Part shown: positions 26,343 to 36,958 of the stretch, piece by piece
How positions within the stretch are numbered: position 1 is the stretch's first letter
How the letters are laid out: the number at the start of each line of letters is the position of its first letter
NCBI GenBank assembly: GCA_963701815.1
Contig: CAVPBN010000031.1
Coordinates: 1-64,000 of the forward strand
Origin: AP-15 sp963701815
Lineage (GTDB): Bacteria > Pseudomonadota > Alphaproteobacteria > ATCC43930 > CGMCC-115725
Direction: 5' to 3'
DNA: 64,000 nucleotides
Position numbers and translations under genes: made by a program
The notes under the pieces: model-generated
What the model was told of the DNA's origin: nothing
Databases searched by the model: none
What the model saw: the letters and a program-made list of their open reading frames with translations, nothing else

Positions 26343-27560
26343 ATGGACGGCGATCAGACAGCCGAAATGCGGCGAGAGCGGCCCGCCACGGATCGGGCGC
26401 CCGCGCCGGGCGAAGCCGCCGCCCCGCGGCCAAAAACGGTGCGCTGGCTCATTATCGTCGGGTTGTTGCTGGCGATCGTCCTTGGCGGGCTTTACGGCTT
26501 CAATCGGTTCCGCGAGCAGGCGATCGCCGACTTTTTCGCTCACCGTAAGCCGCCGCCGGCGCAGATCAGCGCGGTGGCGGTCAAGACCGTGGCGCTGCCG
26601 CGCTTTGCCCCGGGGATCGGCTCGATCGCTGCGGTCCACCAGGTGACGATCAATCCCGAGGTCGGCGGGCGCGTCACCAAAATCTTCTTCGACTCGGGAC
26701 AGTCGGTGAAGGCCGGCGATCCGCTGGTCCAGCTCAACGACGCGCCGGACCGCGGCGATCTTGCGAGTTACCGGGCGCAGGCCGATCTGGCTCAGGCCAC
26801 CTTGGCGCGCTCGAAACAGCTGGTTAAGCGCCAGTTCACCCCGCAGGAGACGGTCGACCAGAACCAGAGCCAACTCGACCAGATGAATGCGATGATCCAA
26901 AAGACGCAAGCCGTCATCGCGCAAAAGCTGATCCGGGCGCCGTTCGCCGGCCGACTCGGCGTTCGCCAGATCGATCTCGGGCAATATCTCAATCCCGGCG
27001 CGGCAATCGTTACCCTGACCGATCTGTCGAGCCTCTACGTGAATTTTACCTTACCGTCGCAGATGCTCCCGCAGATCGCGGTCGGACAACGGGTCAACGT
27101 TGCCTCGGACGCTTATCCCGGCCGCGTTTTCACGGCAAAGATCACGACGATCGAACCGCAGATCAGCCCCGATACGCGGACGATCGAGGTCCAGGCGACG
27201 ATGGCCAATCCGGATGATGCGTTGCTGCCCGGCATGTTCGTCGATGCCGCGATCGTCTTGCCGCCGCGGCCGGACACGATGGTATTGCCCGAGACTGCGG
27301 TCGAATACACGCTCTACGGCGACAGCGTTTATGTGATCCGCAGCGACGGCAAGGACGCCGACGGCAAGCCGGTCCTGCGGGCGGTGCGCACCCCGGTCAA
27401 GACCGGCGAGCGCCGGGACGGCAGGGTGGCGATCCTTTCCGGCCTCAAGCCCGGCGAAGAGGTCGTCGCTGCCGGCCAGGTCAAGGTGCAGAACGGCGCT
27501 TTGGTCTCGGTCACCGGCGCGCCGCCGCCGCAGCCGCCGGCAAACCCGACGCTGCACTGA
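26343..27560 (+). CDS. RND efflux periplasmic adaptor (membrane fusion protein)
   Basis: 405 residues with an N-terminal membrane anchor (about 35-54, WLIIVGLLLAIVLGG), a lipoyl-like half motif (VTINPEVGGRVTKIFFDSGQ), a coiled-coil hairpin (about 145-185), the returning lipoyl half (LIRAPFAGRLGVRQIDLGQY), a beta-barrel domain and a membrane-proximal domain. It links the inner-membrane pump to an outer-membrane channel that is not encoded here. ATG 26343 follows GGGAAGA. The gap to the pump gene is only 16 bases. Confidence 0.93.
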   Translation: MDGDQTAEMRRERPATDRAPAPGEAAAPRPKTVRWLIIVGLLLAIVLGGLYGFNRFREQAIADFFAHRKPPPAQISAVAVKTVALPRFAPGIGSIAAVHQVTINPEVGGRVTKIFFDSGQSVKAGDPLVQLNDAPDRGDLASYRAQADLAQATLARSKQLVKRQFTPQETVDQNQSQLDQMNAMIQKTQAVIAQKLIRAPFAGRLGVRQIDLGQYLNPGAAIVTLTDLSSLYVNFTLPSQMLPQIAVGQRVNVASDAYPGRVFTAKITTIEPQISPDTRTIEVQATMANPDDALLPGMFVDAAIVLPPRPDTMVLPETAVEYTLYGDSVYVIRSDGKDADGKPVLRAVRTPVKTGERRDGRVAILSGLKPGEEVVAAGQVKVQNGALVSVTGAPPPQPPANPTLH

Positions 27561-27576
27561 CGTTCGGCCTGGCCCG

Positions 27577-30500
27577 ATGTCGTTCACCGATCTCTTTATC
27601 CGGCGCCCGGTGCTGGCGCTGGTCGTCAGCCTGTTGATCCTGTTGATCGGGCTCCGGTCGATGCTGGGCCTGCCGATCCGGCAGTACCCGAAATTGTCGA
27701 ATACGACGATCACGGTGACGACGATCTACCCAGGCGCGTCGCCCGATCTGATTCAAGGCTTCATCACGACCCCGCTGGCCCAGGCCATCGCCACCGCGGA
27801 AGGTATCGATTACCTGACCTCGTCCTCGATCCTCGGGACCAGCACGATCACCGCCTACATCCAGCTCAATTTTGATCCGGACCAGGCGCTGACCGAAATC
27901 ATGGCCAAGATCCAGCAAGTACGCTATTTGATCCCGAACGGCGCGCAGGACCCGATCATCGTCAAGGCGACCGGCCAGACTACAGCCGTTATGTATATCG
28001 GCTTTTCGAGCGATGAATTATCGAGTGCGGGGATTTCGGATTATCTGACCCGCGTGGTGCAGCCGCTGCTGGTGACCGTCCCGGGCGTGGCTTCGGCCGA
28101 CATCCTCGGCGGCCAGACCTTTGCCATGCGGCTGTGGCTCGACCCGGTGCGCATGGCGGCGCGCGGCATATCGGCCAACGATGTGAGCTTGGCGATCCAG
28201 GCCAACAACTTTCAATCGGCGCCAGGTCAGGCAAAAGGCTATTTCACGGTCACCAACGTCAGCGCCAATACCGGGTTGACCGACGCCTCGCAATTCAAGC
28301 GGATGGTGGTCAAATCGAAGAGCGGCGCGGTGGTGCGGATGGAGGATATCGCCACCGTCGATCTTGCCGCGCAAAGCTGGACCTCGAGCGTCATAATGAA
28401 CGGCCAGCACGCAGTGTTCATCGGCGTTCAGGCGACACCGTCAGGCAACCCGCTCAGCCTGGTCAAAGGGGTGCGCGCGCTGCTGCCCGAAATCACCCGC
28501 AACCTGCCGCCTGCGGTCAAGATGCAGGTCGCATACGATTCGACCCTCTTTATCCAAGCCTCGATCGACGAGGTCGAAACCTCTCTCGCCACCGCCGTGA
28601 TCATCGTCGTCGTCGTAATTTTTCTGTTCCTCGGCAGCCTGCGTGCGGTCGTGATCCCGATCGTGACGATCCCGCTGTCGTTGATCGGCGCCGGCATGAT
28701 CATGGCGGCTCTGGGGTTCAGTCTCAATCTGTTGACCTTGCTGGCGATGGTGCTGGCGATCGGGTTGGTCGTCGACGATGCGATCGTCGTCGTCGAAAAC
28801 GTCTATCGCCACATCGAGCAGGGCTTGACGCCGGCGCAAGCGGCGCTGATCGGCGCCCGCGAGATCGCCGGCCCGGTCATCTCGATGACCCTGACCCTGG
28901 CGGCGGTCTATACGCCGATCGGTTTTCTCGGCGGCGTCACCGGTACGCTGTTCCGCGAGTTCGCATTCACCTTGGCGGGCGCGGTGATCATTTCCGGCGT
29001 CGTCGCGGTGACCCTGTCGCCGATGATGTGCTCGCTGCTGCTGAGCCGCGAGATGCTGCATGGCCGCTTCGTCCGGCTGATCGACAGCGGCTTCAGCCGG
29101 CTGGCCGGCTGGTACGGGCGCAGGCTCGAACGGTCGCTCGATTATCGCCCGGTGACCGCTCTCTTCGGCGCCGCGGTCTTTGTCAGCATCGTCTTCATGT
29201 ACTCGAACACGAAATCCGAGCTTGCCCCCGAAGAAGATCAGGGAGTGCTGTTCGCGCTGACCAAGGCGCCGCAATATGCCAATCTGGACTATGCCGACGC
29301 CTATGTCGGGGAGCTCGATCGAGCGTTCAGCTCCTTTCCCGAAGCCTATCTGCGCTTTATCGTCAACGGCCGGTTCGGGCCGAGCCAGGGCATTGCCGGC
29401 ATGATCCTGAAACCATGGAACGAGCGCACCCGTTCGGCCCAGCAGCTAAAGCCGCTGGTGCAGCAGAAGGTCAGCGCCGTCGAGGGGCTCAGCGCCTTTG
29501 TCTTTTCGCTGCCGCCGTTGCCGGCGACAATCGGCGGATTGCCGATCCAGATGGTGATTTATTCTCCCGGCGACTTTAAAACGATCTATCTCGAAATGGA
29601 GAAGATCAAGGCGGCGGCGCGCAAAAGCGGGCTGTTCATTGTTGTCGACAGCGACCTCGCCTTCAATCAGCCGGTCATCCGCATCGAGATCGATCGCTCG
29701 AAGGCGAATGAACTCGGCGTCACGATGCAATCGATCGGCAACACCTTGGCCCTGCTGGTCGGCGAGAATTACATCAATCGGTTCAATCTCGACGGCCGCT
29801 CGTACGAAGTGATCCCGCAGGTGTCGCGCGCCGACCGCCTGACCCCCGAAACCCTGACCCGCTACTACGTCAAGAGCGCCGCCAACCAGCCGGTCCCGCT
29901 GTCGAACCTGGTGACCCTCAAACTGGCGACCGAGCCGAATTCGCAGACCCAATACAACCAGCTCAACTCCGCCACCTTCCAGGCGGTGCCGATGCCGGGG
30001 GTGACGACCGGCCAGGCGATCGCCTTTCTCGAACTGCAGGCAAAGAGCCTGCCGACCGGGTTCAACCATGATTACCTGTCGGACTCGCGGCTTTACGTGC
30101 GCGAAGGCAACCAGCTTACGATCACCTTCGCATTCGCGCTGATCATCATCTTCCTGGTCCTGGCCGCCCAATTCGAAAGCCTGCGCGATCCGCTGGTGAT
30201 CCTCGTCAGCGTACCGATGTCGATCTGCGGCGCGATGATCCCGCTGTTTTTCGGCTTGGCGACGATGAATATCTACACCCAGGTCGGGCTGGTCACGCTG
30301 ATCGGGCTGATCAGCAAGCACGGCATCCTGATGGTCGCCTTCGCCAACGAATTGCAGGTCAGCGAAAAGCTCGACCGACGCCGCGCGATCGAACAGGCGG
30401 CGCGGGTCAGGCTGCGGCCGATCCTGATGACGACGGCGGCGATGGTTGTCGGGCTGGTGCCGCTGCTGATCGCCAGCGGAGCGGGTGCGGCCAGCCGGTT

Positions 30501-30648
30501 TTCGATCGGCGTCGTCGTCGTCGCCGGCATGTCGATCGGGACCCTGTTCACGCTTTTCGTATTGCCGGCGGTCTACACCGTGCTGGCCAAGGACCATTTG
30601 CAGGCGGCGCAATCGACGCGGTCGCGCGAGATCGCGCAGGTGTCGTGA
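27577..30648 (+). CDS. RND multidrug efflux pump, inner-membrane subunit
   Basis: 1023 residues, full length for the HAE1/MexB-type family. It starts MSFTDLFIRRPVLALVVSLL. TM4 has the proton-relay pair in GLVVDDAIVVVENV, next to GFLGGVTGTLFREF; the second half repeats the topology (MTTAAMVVGLVPLLIASG). Two large periplasmic loops form porter and docking domains. It exports drugs or other amphiphiles in exchange for protons. No outer-membrane factor follows; a tRNA on the other strand begins 6 bases after the stop. The closest families are MdtB/MdtC- and MexF-like, but I cannot fix the substrate. Confidence 0.94.
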   Translation: MSFTDLFIRRPVLALVVSLLILLIGLRSMLGLPIRQYPKLSNTTITVTTIYPGASPDLIQGFITTPLAQAIATAEGIDYLTSSSILGTSTITAYIQLNFDPDQALTEIMAKIQQVRYLIPNGAQDPIIVKATGQTTAVMYIGFSSDELSSAGISDYLTRVVQPLLVTVPGVASADILGGQTFAMRLWLDPVRMAARGISANDVSLAIQANNFQSAPGQAKGYFTVTNVSANTGLTDASQFKRMVVKSKSGAVVRMEDIATVDLAAQSWTSSVIMNGQHAVFIGVQATPSGNPLSLVKGVRALLPEITRNLPPAVKMQVAYDSTLFIQASIDEVETSLATAVIIVVVVIFLFLGSLRAVVIPIVTIPLSLIGAGMIMAALGFSLNLLTLLAMVLAIGLVVDDAIVVVENVYRHIEQGLTPAQAALIGAREIAGPVISMTLTLAAVYTPIGFLGGVTGTLFREFAFTLAGAVIISGVVAVTLSPMMCSLLLSREMLHGRFVRLIDSGFSRLAGWYGRRLERSLDYRPVTALFGAAVFVSIVFMYSNTKSELAPEEDQGVLFALTKAPQYANLDYADAYVGELDRAFSSFPEAYLRFIVNGRFGPSQGIAGMILKPWNERTRSAQQLKPLVQQKVSAVEGLSAFVFSLPPLPATIGGLPIQMVIYSPGDFKTIYLEMEKIKAAARKSGLFIVVDSDLAFNQPVIRIEIDRSKANELGVTMQSIGNTLALLVGENYINRFNLDGRSYEVIPQVSRADRLTPETLTRYYVKSAANQPVPLSNLVTLKLATEPNSQTQYNQLNSATFQAVPMPGVTTGQAIAFLELQAKSLPTGFNHDYLSDSRLYVREGNQLTITFAFALIIIFLVLAAQFESLRDPLVILVSVPMSICGAMIPLFFGLATMNIYTQVGLVTLIGLISKHGILMVAFANELQVSEKLDRRRAIEQAARVRLRPILMTTAAMVVGLVPLLIASGAGAASRFSIGVVVVAGMSIGTLFTLFVLPAVYTVLAKDHLQAAQSTRSREIAQVS

Positions 30649-30653
30649 AGGGC

Positions 30654-30730
30654 TGGTAGGCCCGGCAGGATTCGAACCTGCGACTACACCGTTATGAGCG
30701 GCGTGTTCTGACCAGCTGAACTACGGGCCC
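30654..30730 (-). tRNA. tRNA with CAU anticodon (Met or lysidine-Ile2)
   Basis: A complete 77-base cloverleaf including the encoded CCA: acceptor GGGCCCG/CGGGCCT (first pair G-U), D arm GTTC-GAAC, anticodon stem CGCCG/CGGTG with loop CTCATAA, and T arm GCAGG-TTCGAAT-CCTGC. The initiator feature (three G-C pairs in the anticodon stem) is absent. The acceptor and D arm resemble tRNA-Ile more than elongator Met, so tRNA-Ile(CAU), modified by TilS, is my preferred call, with moderate certainty. Confidence 0.93.
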
Positions 30731-31066
30731 TCGGTTTGCAACATATGCGATCGCCGCGCACGCTGTCGCCCTCACCGTCCCATCCCGGCGCGCGCAGGGC
30801 GGTCCGGAGAATTTTTGCCGACCGGCCAACCCGCAGGCGCCGAAGACAATTTGCATCAGAGAATTCAGATCGCCTGGCGCGGGCTTGTCCCGCGTCTCCA
30901 CGTCTTGCTCGGGGCGCTCGAAGACGCGGACGGCCGGGGCAAGCCAAGTCAATCCCGGCCAAAGCGGAACGGAGAACCGGTTCCTTGCCCCGCAGCGCCC
31001 GCAAGCAGGTCCTCGGATCAGGCCGCCCGCACCCGGAACGGATCGGGCGGGGCCGGCCGATCCACC

Positions 31067-33035
<1,969 letters not shown>

Positions 33036-33145
33036 GCCACCATCCCTAGAAATATTTCGCATCCGCCCGGCTGGTTCGACCGGCCGGGCCGCTGTTCTCC
33101 ATACCCGCCGGCAGCGGAAAAGCTCCGATCGCAGGGTGCCGCGAC

Positions 33146-34921
33146 TCAGGCCAAGCCATCGCTCTGCCGCAATGCTCCCTCTCCGGCACCCGAACCCGGC
33201 TGCTCGAACCAAGCATCATCGATCGGAAGGTCCCCGGCTTCGGTCGCACCCGACGCGTCTCCTCGCACCATCATTCCGACTACGTGATCCCACGCGCTGC
33301 GCGCGGAACTCAACTCGGAGCGCCGGATTAGAAAGCCTGTGTCGACCGAAGGCGAAAGAAGCGCATCGACGGCCGCCGCGAACCCGTTCACGACAAGGTG
33401 TTGCCGCAGACCCGAGGCGTCAAGCCCCGGATGTGCGACATGCACATCTAAAATCTCGTGTCGGAGCTTCGCAAGCGTCGGCTCCGGAATTTCCAGTGCG
33501 GCGAAGCCCTCGACGACCTCGTCGAGCAGGGCCGGGAACCGCAGCAGGATGTGGAACAGGATTTCACGCTGCCGCCCGGCCGGCGGTCGCGGCGGCGGCG
33601 GCGGGCCCTCGCGAACGGAGGCTGTTCGCGGCGCGCCCTTGCGTCTCGCCTGCCACGGATCGCAGCGCCGCTTGAACAGGGTCGCGAATTCCGATCTGAC
33701 CCTCGGGTCCGATATCTTTTGCACGTGCTCCTGCAAGCGGCTCTGGACCTTTGCCAGCCGCTCCGGGGTGTCGCGCGGGCCGCCGCGCAGCTCGGATTCC
33801 CACAGCATGTCGGAGAGCGGTCGAGCCGCCGCGATGACTTGTTCGAAAGCCGGCCGCCCGCCGAGGCGGATCAGCAAATCCGGGTCTTCGCCGGTCGGCA
33901 GGGTGGCAAAGCGCAGAGTGCAGCCGGGGCGAAGCAGCGGCAACGCCCGGTGCAGCGCCCTGAGCGCGGCGCGCTGCCCGGCTTCGTCGCCGTCGAAGCA
34001 CAGGATCGGCTCCGGCCCCAGCCGCCACAGCTCCTGCAACTGAAACTCGGTCAACGCGGTCCCGAGCGGCGCCACCGCGGTCTGGAAGCCGGCGCGATGC
34101 AGCCCGATCACGTCCATGTAGCCTTCGGTGACGATCGCGCCCGGCGAGTCCGTCCCGGCGGCGCGCGCCGAGGACCAGCCATAGAGCACGCGACCCTTTT
34201 CGAAGAGCGGGTGTTCGGGGGAATTCAGATATTTCGGCTGCGCCGAGGGCCCCGTGCCCGACGCGGGGATCACCCGGCCGCCAAAGGCGATCACCCGGCC
34301 GGCGCGATCGCCGATCGGGAATATGATGCGGCTGCCGAAGTAGTCGAACGGCTCGCCCGCTTCGGGGTCGCGGACCAACCCCGCCTCGGTCAGCAGCGTC
34401 GCCGGGTAGTCTCCGGCAAGGCTGCGGCGGAGCGCTTGCCGATCGTCCGATGCCCAGCCGAGGCGAAACCGGCGGACCGTATCGGCGTCGACCCCGCGCT
34501 CCGTCAGATAGTCTCGCGCCCGCCTGCCGGCCGGCGACCACAACCCGTTCTCGTAGAAGGCGGCGGCGGCTTCGAGAACTTCGAGCAGGGTCTTTTGTCG
34601 TTGCGCCCGTTCGCGCTCCTGCGGCGTCGCCTGCGGCACCGCCAGCCCAGCCGTCGCCGCGAGCTTTTCCACTGCGGCGAGAAAATCGAGGTGGTCGGCG
34701 CGCATGACAAAGCCGATCGCGTCGCCATGCGCCCCGCAACCGAAGCAATGAAAAAAGTCCTTGTCCTCGACCACGCTGAAGGACGGCGTCTTCTCCTGGT
34801 GAAACGGGCACAGCCCGACAAATTCGCGCCCGCGCCGTATCAGCCTGACCTGACGCCCGATCAGTTCGGCCAGCGATGTTCGATTGCGCAACTCGTCGAG
34901 GAAACCGGGCGGAAAAGCCAT
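33146..34921 (-). CDS. dnaG: DNA primase
   Basis: 591 residues, complete. The CHC2 zinc finger is CPFHQEKTPSF...FHCFGCGAHGD (Cys38, His41, Cys59, Cys62), followed by the RNA-polymerase domain and a TOPRIM core (VTEGYMDVIGLHRAGF, then CFDGDEAGQRAALRA). The C-terminal helicase-binding region is shorter and diverged. The protein synthesises primers for replication. It is divergent from carA across 246 bases and followed by rpoD, the common macromolecular-synthesis arrangement. ATG 34921 is fixed by the conserved FPPGFLDELR start. Confidence 0.96.
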   Translation of the reverse strand: MAFPPGFLDELRNRTSLAELIGRQVRLIRRGREFVGLCPFHQEKTPSFSVVEDKDFFHCFGCGAHGDAIGFVMRADHLDFLAAVEKLAATAGLAVPQATPQERERAQRQKTLLEVLEAAAAFYENGLWSPAGRRARDYLTERGVDADTVRRFRLGWASDDRQALRRSLAGDYPATLLTEAGLVRDPEAGEPFDYFGSRIIFPIGDRAGRVIAFGGRVIPASGTGPSAQPKYLNSPEHPLFEKGRVLYGWSSARAAGTDSPGAIVTEGYMDVIGLHRAGFQTAVAPLGTALTEFQLQELWRLGPEPILCFDGDEAGQRAALRALHRALPLLRPGCTLRFATLPTGEDPDLLIRLGGRPAFEQVIAAARPLSDMLWESELRGGPRDTPERLAKVQSRLQEHVQKISDPRVRSEFATLFKRRCDPWQARRKGAPRTASVREGPPPPPRPPAGRQREILFHILLRFPALLDEVVEGFAALEIPEPTLAKLRHEILDVHVAHPGLDASGLRQHLVVNGFAAAVDALLSPSVDTGFLIRRSELSSARSAWDHVVGMMVRGDASGATEAGDLPIDDAWFEQPGSGAGEGALRQSDGLA

Positions 34922-35167
34922 CTGATGCGTGTCGCCCGGCTATCGGCTCGTGAGCCTGCGGTCGGGGCGCGAGCGCCAATCGGCGGCGGCCAAAAGCTGC
35001 ATCGGCATGCTCCTCGGCGATCGAGGGGTCAAGGCTACTTTGTTTCGCCGCCCGCGGCAATTTGCCGGAATGCGTCCACATGTTTGAAACAGCCGGCCCG
35101 AGCCGCTATTGCTTGCCGGCTTGCCGAGTCGAGCCGGTCGGCCACCCGTCAACAGGACCAATTTGCA

Positions 35168-36325
35168 ATGCGCGACCCGAGGCCGCGACCTACCGACTGC
35201 AACGCCGCGCTCGTCCTCGCGGACGGTTCGGTGTTTTGGGGCCGCGGCGTCGGCGCGGTCGGGACGGCCGTCGGAGAGGTTTGCTTCAATACGGCGATGA
35301 CCGGCTATCAGGAGATCCTGACCGATCCTTCTTATGCCGGACAGATCATCGCCTTTACCTTCCCCCATATCGGCAATGTCGGGGTCAACCGGGAGGACAT
35401 CGAAACCGCCAACCCGGCGGCGCGCGGTCTCGTGCTGCGCACGCCGATCACCCGGCCGGCGAACTGGCGGGCGACGCAGCCCCTCGATTCCTGGCTCGAT
35501 GCGCACGGCCTGATCGGGATCTCGGGGATCGACACGCGGCGCCTGACGCGGCATATCCGCGATTTCGGGCCGCCGAACGGCGTCATCGCCCATGATCGCG
35601 AATGGCGGCGCGACATCGCCGATCTGCATGTGCAAGCCTGCGCCTGGCCCGGGCTCGAAGGCATGGATCTCGCCAAGGAGGTGACCTGCCGCCAGAGCTA
35701 CGAATGGACCGAAACGGTATGGCGGCGCGAATCCGGCTATGGCCGTCAGCAGAACCCGCGCCATCACGTCGTCGCGGTCGATTACGGCGCCAAGCGAAAC
35801 ATTCTGCGCATGCTGGCCGCGCATGGCTGCAAGGTCACCGTGGTGCCGGCCACCGCTTCCGCCGCCGACATTCTGCGCCACCGGCCCGACGGCATCTTTC
35901 TGTCGAACGGCCCGGGCGACCCCGCCGCGACCGGCATCTACGCGGTGCCGGTGCTGCGCGAACTGATCCGATCGGGCAAGCCGATATTCGGCATCTGCCT
36001 CGGCCACCAGCTGATGGCGCTGGCGCTCGGCGGTCGCACCCGCAAGATGGATCGCGGCCATCGCGGCGCCAACCATCCGGTCAAGGACTTCCTGACCGGA
36101 AAGGTCGAAATTACCAGCCAAAATCATGGCTTTATCGTCGATCCCGAAAGCTTGCCGCGAGGTGTCGAGCCGACCCACCTCTCGCTGTTCGACAATACCA
36201 ACGAGGGGTTGCGGATCGTCGGTCGACCGGTCTTTTCGGTCCAGCACCACCCCGAGGCCAGTCCCGGTCCGCAGGACAGCCACTATCTGTTCGAGCGTTT
36301 CGTCCAGCTTATGGCGCAAACGTGA
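35168..36325 (+). CDS. carA: Carbamoyl-phosphate synthase small subunit
   Basis: 385 residues. The N-terminal CPSase domain (ALVLADGSVFWGRGVG, then EVCFNTAMTGYQEILTDPSY) is joined to a class I glutamine amidotransferase with the nucleophile in FGICLGHQLM and His/Glu in VQHHPEASPG. It supplies ammonia to CarB for arginine and pyrimidine synthesis. ATG 35168 has AGGA upstream at somewhat long spacing; the frame upstream is open but antisense to dnaG. It is followed by an AroQ-like gene and then carB. Confidence 0.96.
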   Translation: MRDPRPRPTDCNAALVLADGSVFWGRGVGAVGTAVGEVCFNTAMTGYQEILTDPSYAGQIIAFTFPHIGNVGVNREDIETANPAARGLVLRTPITRPANWRATQPLDSWLDAHGLIGISGIDTRRLTRHIRDFGPPNGVIAHDREWRRDIADLHVQACAWPGLEGMDLAKEVTCRQSYEWTETVWRRESGYGRQQNPRHHVVAVDYGAKRNILRMLAAHGCKVTVVPATASAADILRHRPDGIFLSNGPGDPAATGIYAVPVLRELIRSGKPIFGICLGHQLMALALGGRTRKMDRGHRGANHPVKDFLTGKVEITSQNHGFIVDPESLPRGVEPTHLSLFDNTNEGLRIVGRPVFSVQHHPEASPGPQDSHYLFERFVQLMAQT

Positions 36326-36365
36326 TACGCTCGCGCCGCGCACGCAGGAAATCCGGAACAGAAAG

Positions 36366-36809
36366 ATGCACAAGGTTCTCTTGATCCAAGGGGCCAACAT
36401 GGTTTGGCTCGGTAAGCGAGAACCCGAGTTCTATGGCACGACGACAGCCGCCGACCTCGATGCGATTGTGCTCACGGAAGCAAAAGATCGCGATCTCGAC
36501 ATCGAGATCCGCTACACCAATGTCGAAGGCGAAGCGATCAATTGGATCTACGAGGCGGCTTCCGGCGGCGTTGACGCGTTGCTGATGAATCCCGCCGGGT
36601 TCAGTACGGCGGGCTTCGCATTGCGGGATTGCCTGAAGGCAGTGCGCGGTCTTCCATACGTCGAGATTCACATTACGAATGTGGAGAGACGCGGCATTCA
36701 TCCGGTAACTTCCGGCGAGGCCAGCGGGGTGATCGCCGGTTTCGGCATCGATTCTTACGTGCTGGCCCTGGACGCGATCAAGCGGATACTGTCAAAAAAG
36801 AATTCGTAA
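36366..36809 (+). CDS. Type II dehydroquinase (AroQ)-like protein
   Basis: 147 residues with the AroQ flavodoxin-like fold. Arg and Tyr of the lid are kept in GKREPEFYG, the Asn-Pro in LLMNPAGFS and the catalytic His in VEIHITNVERRG. Several substrate contacts differ from true AroQ: GANMVWLG instead of GPNLNLLG, YTNVEGEAI instead of QSNxEGxLV, and RGIHPVTS instead of REPFRHxS. It therefore belongs to a divergent AroQ-like subgroup and may act on another hydroxy acid or ring compound. Its place between carA and carB is unusual. ATG 36366 begins 41 bases after the carA stop. Confidence 0.82.
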   Translation: MHKVLLIQGANMVWLGKREPEFYGTTTAADLDAIVLTEAKDRDLDIEIRYTNVEGEAINWIYEAASGGVDALLMNPAGFSTAGFALRDCLKAVRGLPYVEIHITNVERRGIHPVTSGEASGVIAGFGIDSYVLALDAIKRILSKKNS

Positions 36810-36879
36810 AAATGGAGCTGAGCAGCAGATCTTATCCGACGGCGCGGCATAATTCGTGATCGGCCGGGCCTCTCATCAC

Positions 36880-36945
36880 GTCGTCATCCCGGCCTGCGCC
36901 GGGAGGGATGCAAGAGGTTCAGTTCCGACTTTCGTCGGAACGGCG
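36880..36945. repeat. Palindromic intergenic repeat upstream of carB
   Basis: CGTCATCCCGGCCTGCGCCGGGAG forms a short hairpin (CCCGGC/GCCGGG), followed by TTCCGACTTTCGTCGGAA, a second perfect hairpin. It is the same kind of element as at about 7318-7400. It lies within the carB leader, just before the carB ribosome-binding site. Confidence 0.55.
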
Positions 36946-36958
36946 CGGGGCGGTGTCC

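Noticed and set aside
30654..30730. tRNA as an integration site for a mobile island
   Set aside because: No integrase gene and no repeated tRNA 3' end were seen nearby; flanks are an efflux operon and rpoD.
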